The position numbers and the translations under genes were made by a program. The notes beneath the pieces were generated by a model that was not told the origin of the DNA, made no database searches, and was given only the letters and a program-made list of their open reading frames with translations. From Halichondria panicea (lineage: Eukaryota > Porifera > Demospongiae > Suberitida > Halichondriidae): a DNA stretch of 64,000 bases. Within the stretch, counting starts at the first letter, position 1, and every line of letters starts with the position of its first letter. Below are positions 56,441 to 64,000 of the stretch, one piece after another. Location of the stretch: the NCBI RefSeq assembly GCF_963675165.1, contig NC_087387.1:4738990-4802989 (forward strand), in the 5' to 3' direction.

Positions 56441-57680
56441 CAAAATATCCCTCGAAGACGACAGTGAGTTACTTCAGAGTAGCGACTTTTTATACTCCTA
56501 AAATGCTCTAGTCATCCGGTCATAAATACTGCAATCCGATTGGCTAAATGAATATGGGCAGTTCTATTTTTAGAAAGTGTCTCTATTTTGTCATTGTCAT
56601 CAGAGGAGGCTGGAACCACTTGACCTTAGCTAATTAAGGTTACTAATTGGCAAACTTCTCTTGTGAGGGCACACCTTAGACACAACTGACGGCTAGCCAC
56701 AGGGATCACTCGATTAAACCCCTAGTGCAAGGTGTCCAATTACAAACCCGGGTTTAGTGAGTACATGTATGTTGCACTCCAAAGTAGTTATGCTCTAGAA
56801 AATTTTGACCTGTATTTTATTCTCAAAACCACGAGCACAACATAGACCACATCATTGCCATCACACAAGCAACCTCACAAACTTTATGATGGCCACATAA
56901 CAGAGATAATAGTTGAGGAATCACCCATAACTAATGTCTCCGTACAGACATGTGTTTCCAAAGCCTGCATATAGTTACCCCTTTTATACCAGCATAATTC
57001 TCACCCAAAAACTTGAACTTTCTCAATGTACTCACCAGTCGAGGCTTTGAAGTCCGAGCTGAATAATGAGAGGGTGTGTCTAGTCTTTCTCCCAAGACTG
57101 TGGAACCCACCACTCAGAGTGGGGGTCTGGACCACAACTCTCTGTTCTGCTGTTGAGGGATAGTGAGCGTAGAGAACAAGACGCAGGGGGTAGTGAGCAA
57201 TAACTATGCACGAGTTCGAGCGTGCGCCTCAGGCCAAGTGTTAGCTGTGTGTGTGCAGGGGGGGGGGGGGGGGGTTGAGAGAGTGAAGCTGTGTGTTAGT
57301 GAGTGTATTGGGGGGTATAGAGCTATAGCATGCATGCACACAATACACACCGACAGGATCTAACTAGCCCAGAAAATAAAGTAAGCTATAACAGGCGTAC
57401 ACATGAATTCCGCAAAATAGTTATTCGTATTACTAGAATAATTATTTTGCGGATGGCCTTTGCGAATAAGCCAAATCAGCAGAAAAATTGACCTACCGGA
57501 ATTGAGGTTTTGGGATTTTATTTTGGGATTGATCAACACTTGCAAAGTTCACATATTTTTTTTTATTATGGCTCACAAAACATTCTAGCAATACGATATG
57601 CACAGTTAGTGAAAAAATAATGTGCATCACGCCATGTGCAAATTGGTTTTATAGCAAATCCCCTGTAGATGGCGCATGTG
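56441..57680. other. Intergenic with element fragments
   Basis: Includes a fragment of the ribozyme-dimer element (56,517-56,580), a poly-G run (57,258-57,275) and a short palindrome 'aataattattttgcgga' near 57,440. No gene. Confidence 0.45.
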
Positions 57681-57742
57681 GCCCAGAAGGTCTAGACCTT
57701 TTCTTCCCCTATGTTTATTGTGCTGGGAGTCATCAGTGGACT
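57680..57742 (-). ncRNA. Degenerate hammerhead ribozyme
   Basis: Minus strand carries CTGATGA (57,736-57,730) and GAAA (57,703-57,700). Stem III with CTAG loop and the cleavage-site region CCTTC/TGGGC match the plus-strand ribozyme at 42,289. Stem I AGTCCA/TGGGCC has five good pairs. Stem II is damaged: the conserved first pair is a C-A mismatch and the 3' strand has an extra base. Activity is doubtful. Confidence 0.7.
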
Positions 57743-59656
57743 GCACACCTAAATCTAGTTTGCAGTCTATCATTACGAGCACGTACGTATGATCCAGTGT
57801 GGTTCCTCTGATTAATCGTAATTATTTGAATCCTTGACCTTTTGACAAGTGCCCACTGGTCTGTGTGACCACCCTCCAGGTCTCCTAAGAGTAGAGCCCC
57901 ACACCCTCAGCCACATGGTACATGTACCTGAGAGGAGGGTTAGTAACGTTCAATGAACACAATAATCTAGCAATGTGACTGTCGCTCTAACACTTACTTG
58001 TCCGTTGAAATTCTTGAATGCAGAAACACACTGTTACATGTACGTGTAGCAGTCGTTGTAACAACAGCCAGCTTCTCTAGCGTAACTATAGTCAATAAAG
58101 GGACCACTGGTGGGTGGGCGAAGTAAACCATGAATGATGAAGAGTGTAAAGAGGTGTCAATCCGAGAGGTTCGTCTCTGGTCAGTCGTGCGTGAGACAAG
58201 AGAGGGGTGGATCTGTGTGAGGGGGTGGGGTTGATGTGTACTGTATGTCATTAACACATACATTCAGTAGCTCTAAAGGAGGTCTATCACATCACATGAG
58301 TAAAGTGGGGAGAAGTTGGGGGATAGTAGGGGAACAAGTGGAGATCTAGAGTGAGGGATATTGGGCAAACTGTACGTGAAACGGTGAATGTCAATGGTAA
58401 CATGTATGTGGTGTAAGGAAGGGTTTAAATAATGTATTCAGTGAGTTGGCGCGGTAATTACAAGTACATCAACTACGGTGCACACTGTAAAATTGTTTGA
58501 AATGACAGGTTACTTAATTGCATTTTGGGTGCAATTTCAATTTAGGTAATCATTTCTATGTTGTCACCGACATACTGATAACGAACTGGAGCACTGAAGT
58601 GCTACGTCTCAAAACGAGGTATATGTACCCATAGCAAAAGTTTAGTAGGTGCATATTTTCGCTAAATGGCTCGAGAGCCCTCAGAAGAAATTTCCTCAGT
58701 CAATTCCACGCACCTCATGGGTACACAAACACATTATTATCTTGTTGTGTGATATGGCATCCAGGTGAGTGGACTTAATCGCAAACAGACAAACAAACCA
58801 ACGGACTATTATACCCGTGGCCTTCCACGCGCCTCGGATAATACAGTACAACTATATGCATCAAATGGATGCGCACAACGAACCAAAAAACAAAGCCGAC
58901 TGCACCTTGTCCTCCACGGAAATTATTCACTAGTGAAGTAGAACACTGATTCAGCCGTATTGCGGGAATGTATGTACTGTATAGCGGGAATTTTCGCGGG
59001 TGCAAAAGAACAAGAGCACGTGTATGGAAACAACAACTGAGTGCAATGTACAGTAGAGGCCAAATTAAAGTTCTGTTCCATTTGTTGATTCTATTGCAGC
59101 AAGCAAATCCAAACATCAACATTACACTAGAAGGGACTGCTTCAACAAACCACCACTTCACTTTGACCTTTATTTGATTTTTGGGTGTGTGGGTGGACTA
59201 AAATAACACAACAACTACATTGTGGTTGCAGTGGCTCTAGAGTATAGCCTGCAAAGGACTGTAGTACAGAGGTTTTCAGGTAGGTTGAGGGAATCTTTAG
59301 AGCATAAAGTTACTCATGCATAAGTTATGTACTGTGGAACAATAGATACAGTAGAGAAGGATTGGAAACACTGTACCTCAGAAGTACCATCCATGTTTCA
59401 TAGCCTGCAAAGGACTGTAGTAGTACTGTGGAACAATAGATACAGTAGAGAGGGATTGGAAACAACGTACCTCGAAGTACCATTGCTTGTTCCCCCCCCC
59501 CCCCCCGTTTTAATCGAACCTTATTTCCAAGTGAGGGTCTAAACATGAATAATTCATGAGAATTGTTTTTGCTGTCTGTAAAAAGTCCAAGAGCAGTTCT
59601 GCTGCCAAATATTACATTAAGGTCACTCATTGGGTTTCTCCAGTCTGTTCTGTCAT
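57743..59656. other. Intergenic, repeats only
   Basis: No gene supported. It has a single TACTGTATAGCGGG MITE end at 58,975 and duplicated 'tagcctgcaaaggactgtagta' phrases (59,247 and 59,400) that belong to the foldback family further right. Confidence 0.4.
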
Positions 59657-60388
59657 AGATTGAAAAGGAAGGGGATTGGAAACGAGAATGTTTGCATGAA
59701 ACACTCCGCGTTATAGGGCGTGGCTAACACTACAAAGGGATTATTTTATAGTCAGCATGCTCATTACCTGTCTTGGCTGCCATACAATGTGCTGTACACA
59801 GAAATGGATCACTTTTAATGTTGAATATTCTAAAAAGTAAATAGAATATAGCTCTAAAAGGTCGACTAAGCAACGCAACCACTATCACTAAACAAATAAA
59901 TGCTATAAAAGAAGGAATAGCCCTTACTATGAAGTCGTGAGAGGTCAAGGCCTGTGGTGTGTCTAAAAGTATACTAAAGCAGTTTGAAGGACTATACTGC
60001 AAACGTTTATGAACAGTAAAGCTTATCCATGGCATGAAGATACATAATAACCAAGTCAAGCAATGTCTTTTGCTGTTTAGGCTTTGCAGCAGGGAAAGAG
60101 AAAAGTTGACATGGAGTAATTCAAGCTATACTCAACAAAAACTAAAAACAGAGTAAAGACAGCGGACTTAGACAAATTAGAGCTTGTCAGTGGTGTAAAC
60201 TTACTTCTCTAGAGTAACCTCCCAGCCTCTGAGTGATCGCTAGTGGATAGGAGAGCTAGAAACAGTTGAAATACAACCAGAGTATGGTCAAAACAAAAAT
60301 AATCGCGAGCGTGATTTCGCGCGGAGAGTTTCAACCATTTACACAGGGAGGCCTGGTTGGTTCCAATCCCCTTCCTTTTCAATCTATG
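59657..60388. repeat. Element with CATAGATTGAAAAGGAAGGG ends
   Basis: A 28-bp terminal inverted repeat ('catagattgaaaaggaaggg gattggaa' and complement) brackets 732 bp. Termini resemble those of 43,274-43,796. Confidence 0.8.
59768..60255 (-). CDS. Two-exon membrane-protein candidate inside an inverted-repeat element
   Basis: Exon 60255-60205 (LSYPLAITQRLGGYSRE, phase 0, GTAAGT donor) joins in phase to 60125-59768 (acceptor in a T-rich tract ending TATAG). The joined frame has no stop and contains two hydrophobic segments (CLTWLLCIFMPWISF and IPSFIAFICLVIVVALL). It ends at an AAGACAG/GTAATG donor. I do not recognise the family. Good splice signals on both sides argue for a genuine or recently captured exon pair; position inside a repeat argues for capture. 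Confidence 0.35.
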
Positions 60389-61349
60389 GTTCTGTGCAGC
60401 ACACCACTGCTCCTTTTAATGTTACATTCATTGTCTGGAATTAATCTTAGCCACAAGGTGCTCATTAGCTCCCCACACTCTATCTGACATCTACAGTGGT
60501 TTTCCTTTGTACTAGTACCTTTGCAGGCTATACTGCAAAAGCACTGCAACCACAATGTAGTAAATATAGTATTTTGGTTGGCTTCTGTTATGATTGTTAG
60601 TACAGGCCAACAAAATTACTTGCTATGGCCTGCAAAATGCAAACTGTAACTGGTTTTCATTTGGCAATTTCAAAATTACCAAATTAGTGGACCTAATTGC
60701 TGTAGTAGCCTAAGATGTCAAATTAAAAATCGCCAAATTCTAATAGCTCACTCAGCCAAATAATTATAATAGCCGCTAAATGTTCCAGGTATCTCATATT
60801 TTGTCTAACTGAAGTGATGGTAGCTCTGATGGTAGCTCAGCTAACTTGTTGCTTGGTTCATTGTGGCAAAATGATATGAGCTAAAACTTGTATGTATAGC
60901 TATAGGGAGCGGAGGGCCTATATTTACTAGGCTCAAAATTGGATATTTCGAAGCAGCTTGTTGACCTCAAGCATTATAATTATAGAAGGAGTGCTGTGAA
61001 AGTAGTGCTGTGAAAGTAGAGTAGTAACCCCTTGAGTTGTGTGAAAAGTCTGCAATAGCCAGTATTTTACCCATCATTGATTTTTTTGTGATGTGTGGGT
61101 GTACTAAAATAACACAGACAGGTAATCACTACATTGTGGTTACAGTGCTCTTGGAGTATAGCCTGCAAAGGTACATTTGTACTGGAGTTTGCAGAATCTT
61201 TGCAACACATGAATAAAAGTGTTGAGCACTGTGGTTCCTGAAATGCTCAAACAGACCCCAGTGTGTACACAAAATCCATATAAGGAACGGGTAACGCTCT
61301 ACGCTTTTACTGGTGTGTTGCGACTCTGCAAACTCCAGTATGGAAAACC

Positions 61350-61620
61350 ACTGTACCACATGGCAACAAGCTGGATCTTGCCTAGATTCACACTGGGCAG
61401 ACAATGAATCAACACCTCTATCTGACATCTAACCACATGGCAACAAGCTGGATCTTGCCTGGATTCACACTGGGCAGACAATGAATCGACACCTCTATCT
61501 GACATCTACCACATGGCAACAAGCTAGATCTTGCCTGGATTCACACTGGGCAGATAATGAATCAACACCTCTACCTGACATCTACCACATGGCAACCAAC
61601 TGGAACAAGCTGAATCTTGC
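61350..61620. repeat. Tandem repeat, 70-80 bp units
   Basis: Three to four copies of 'ccacatggcaacaagctggatcttgcc...cacctctatctgacatcta' inside the left arm of the foldback element. The right arm lacks them. Confidence 0.85.
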
Positions 61621-62089
61621 CCTGATTGACACCTGATTTGTCACCCACCTAACCATGCACACCTGCACACCTGACTGAGTGGGACTGTCCACAACCCCCC
61701 CCCCCCCCCCTCTGCGGTTTTCCATACCTTTGCAGGCTATACTTGCCCAATTGTGCTCAAAATTTTTTATTCTAGTCTCCAAGTCTCATGCATTGTACCT
61801 ATTCAATAAAAAAACTAAACTGCAACAACATCACAGACACTTCTATATAATCTTCTAAGAACTATATTGGTGAAGAAATCTGAGTCAACTGATCTAGTAG
61901 TATACTACACCTTCCATACATATATACTCAGCCCTATAGCCAGTCTAGCCACCAACATAGACCTGCTCAGAAGTGTGAAGGTCAACTATTAGCTTCTACC
62001 AAACTTTGGTAAAAATTTCCAATAGGCTAATATTTTTTGCCTATTAGGCTGGCTAAGTACGGTGGCCCTGAGCGTTACTATTAGTTCAC

Positions 62090-62290
62090 CTACCTTAGCT
62101 ACTTGATAGTTCACCTACCTTAGCTACTTGATAGTTCGCCTACCTTAGCTACTTGATAGTTCAACTACCTTAAGTTTGTAGTTCAACAACCTTAGCTACT
62201 TGATAGTTCGCCTACCTTAGCTACTTGATAGTTCACCAACCTTAGCTACTTGATAGTTCACCTACCTTAGCTACTTCGAAGTTGACCTTT
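62090..62290. repeat. TAGCTACTTGATAGTTC array, left arm
   Basis: About seven units of 'agttcacctaccttagctacttgat'. The complementary array is at 62,795-62,985. Confidence 0.9.
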
Positions 62291-62794
62291 GAACTGTATG
62301 TTAATGCTGCTGGAGAGCCACGTGACTCAGAGCTCCATGTATATATACAGGTACTGAGGATTATCTGCAGCCGGTTAGTGCTACCTATAGGGTAACAGCA
62401 ATGCAAGATGAGAGTACCGCACTTGATTCATTTGGAAGTTACATGTTATTCACAATACTAGCTCAGTAGTCTAATAGCTTGGGGCAATAGAGCTAGGATT
62501 AAGAGACCTTTTTCTTCTCTTCCCCCTCCCCTCTGAGAAAAGGTCTGGCCCCAGACTAATACAACACATGCAGTTCAAGTTGTTCATGTTTATATCTCCT
62601 AATCCCATCGCAGCACAAGAATTCTGTACTATACAATGGTTCTGGTGTGGTACTCTAGTCTTGCATTGCTGTTAGATAATCCTCAGTACCTGTATACGTG
62701 CATATGTAGCTCTCATTATTGATCTCTAGTCGCTATGTACAGTACGGCTACAGCAGCATTAAATAGAATTAACATGCAGTTCAAAGGTCAACTG

Positions 62795-62985
62795 CAAAGT
62801 AGCTAAGGTAGGTGAACTATCAAGTAGCTAAGGTAGGCGAACTATCAAGTAGAACTACCCAGTAGCTAAGGTAGGTGAACTACCAAACCTCTTATAACCC
62901 AGTAGCTAAGGTAGGCGAACTATCAAGTAGAACTACCCAGTAGCTAAGGTAGGCGAACTATCAAGTAGCTAAGGTGAACTAATAG
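62795..62985. repeat. Complementary array, right arm
   Basis: About six units of 'aagtagctaaggtaggtgaactatc', mirror of the left array, with a 'agaactacccagtagctaagg' variant not seen on the left. Confidence 0.9.
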
Positions 62986-63557
62986 TAACGCTCAGGGCCA
63001 CCGTAGCTAAGGCCTAGCTATGCTCCAACAGCATTGCAACCACCATGTAGTGATTATCTGTTTTAGTCCACCCACACATCACAAAAATCAATTCAAAGTG
63101 AAGTAAAAATACTGACCTTACAGACTACTGCAGATTTTTCCACACAACTCAAGGGGATGTACATTTACTCTTACTTTCACAGCATTTATGTATATACTCA
63201 TTTATGCTTGATGCTCTTGATGCTCAAGTCAACAAGCCAATTGTGAGCCTATATACTGTGTATGGATAGTAAATACAGGCCCTATACATAAAGTTTTAGC
63301 TCATAATTATCATTTTGCCACAATGAACCCAAGCTACCATCGCAATCACTCAGTCAGACAAAATGTGAGAAATTTAGCAGATAAGCAGATATTATAATTA
63401 CTTGGCGAATGAGCTATTTGAACTTGGCAGTTTTTAATTTGACGTCTTAGGCTACTACGGCAATTAGGTCCACTGACTGGCAGTTTTAAAATCGCCAAAT
63501 TAATACACCCACCAAATCAGTTATAAGAGGTTTGCATTTTGCAGGCCATAATTATAG

Positions 63558-63811
63558 CAGGAGCCCATACAGAAAAGGAGCGGCTAACTTCAACGTATAC
63601 TCGGGAATCACGTTTCGTAATTGCCGGTGAAACCGCACTTCCTTGTATGGAAGCGACTAAGTGCTTGCAAACCGCAGCCCTGTGTTGCGTATAACACGTG
63701 TAGGGAGTCAACCACTTAAGTGACTCTGCATATATGGAAATGCGGTCATAACCACTTACGAAACGTGATCCCGTAGTCAGCCACTCCTTCAATTCTCTTT
63801 ATGGGCTCCTG
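63558..63811. mobile_element. MITE nested in the foldback element
   Basis: Ends CAGGAGCCCATA and TATGGGCTCCTG with mostly inverted interior ('aatcacgtttcgtaa'). ATTATAG flanks both sides (63,551-57 and 63,812-18). The left arm of the foldback has no counterpart, so it inserted after the palindrome formed. Confidence 0.8.
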
Positions 63812-64000
63812 ATTATAGCAATTCCAAAATTATTTTGTTGGCTTGTTACTGACATCATAACAGAAGCCAACTATATTTACTACATTGTGGTTGCAGTGCT
63901 CTTGCAGTATAACTGCAAAGTACAGTGCTTTTCAAGTAGGTTGAATGTATAACTTGAAGATTGCTCTGGAATCGCCCCCTGTACTAACAGACTGAGATAG

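Larger units (their letters stand above)
60528..63920. mobile_element. Large foldback element, ~3.4-kb palindrome
   Basis: The left arm (60,528 to about 62,450) is repeated inverted on the right (about 62,600-63,920). Landmarks in mirrored order: 'ggcttctgttatgat', 'ggcctgcaaaatgcaaa', 'gacctaattgc', 'cattgtggcaaaatgat', 'gtggccctgagcgttactat', TAGCTACTTGATAGTTC arrays, 'gacctttgaactg', 'aggtactgaggattat'. Such long arms with internal tandem repeats are typical of foldback transposons. No transposase frame was found in the short centre. Confidence 0.85.

Noticed and set aside
58775-59161. 128-codon minus frame with hydrophobic segments
   Set aside because: It crosses the end of a TACTGTATAGC MITE at 58,975 and has no conserved motif or splice context.
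62090-62985. Regularly spaced repeats resembling a CRISPR array
   Set aside because: Units are directly adjacent, spacers are near identical, the array is mirrored in a foldback element, and the genome is eukaryotic.

Overview
The window is eukaryotic, AT-rich and dense in transposable elements. Its genes are split by small GT-AG introns. The main genes are receptor tyrosine kinases (RTKs) in a tandem array whose extracellular part is made of Frizzled-type cysteine-rich domains. This gene content, tandem RTK expansion and abundant short hairpin transposons suggest an early-branching animal, most probably a demosponge. That placement is inference; no species marker is visible. There are no bacterial operons, rRNA, recognisable tRNA genes or CRISPR arrays.

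Layout. (1) 1-41,360: a tandem array of RTK units on the minus strand. Bases 1-2,800 are the 5' flank of a copy whose body lies off the left edge. Gene A (6,293-13,205), gene B (20,365-25,665) and gene C (31,405-36,714) share one exon plan: two 10-cysteine Fz-like domains, one transmembrane exon, a juxtamembrane region and a complete tyrosine kinase domain in seven exons. All introns are phase-consistent except where lesions occur. A has a 19-bp deletion in the transmembrane exon that an alternative donor could compensate, B a 2-bp insertion in the catalytic-loop exon, and C a 1-bp deletion at the start of the first Fz domain. Behind B and C lies a second, decayed set of the last four kinase exons. 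Comparing the units exposes filled and empty sites for several small transposons. A satellite and a truncated LINE endonuclease (3,045-5,140) interrupt the left flank. (2) 41,390-47,800: palindromic MITEs, a ~115-bp tandem repeat ending in a hammerhead ribozyme, an orphan Cdc20/Cdh1-like WD40 exon and degenerate repeated exon-like pieces. (3) 47,770-49,853: a head-to-tail dimer of an ~0.8-kb element; each unit carries a canonical type I hammerhead ribozyme with cleavage sites 818 nt apart. (4) 50,000-59,600: MITEs, two oppositely oriented GGTAAT-type arrays, one 365-codon open exon of unknown function, and a third, degenerate hammerhead. (5) 59,650-64,000: a short two-exon membrane-protein candidate inside an inverted-repeat element, then a ~3.4-kb foldback palindrome whose arms contain tandem repeats.

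The RTKs are probably cell-surface receptors with Met/Axl-like kinases and paired Wnt-receptor-type ectodomains, an unusual combination. The most distinctive non-protein signal is the set of hammerhead ribozymes, especially the tandem pair, which looks like a retrozyme or Penelope-type terminal repeat able to release a unit-length RNA. All functional statements are based on reading motifs; no searches were run.
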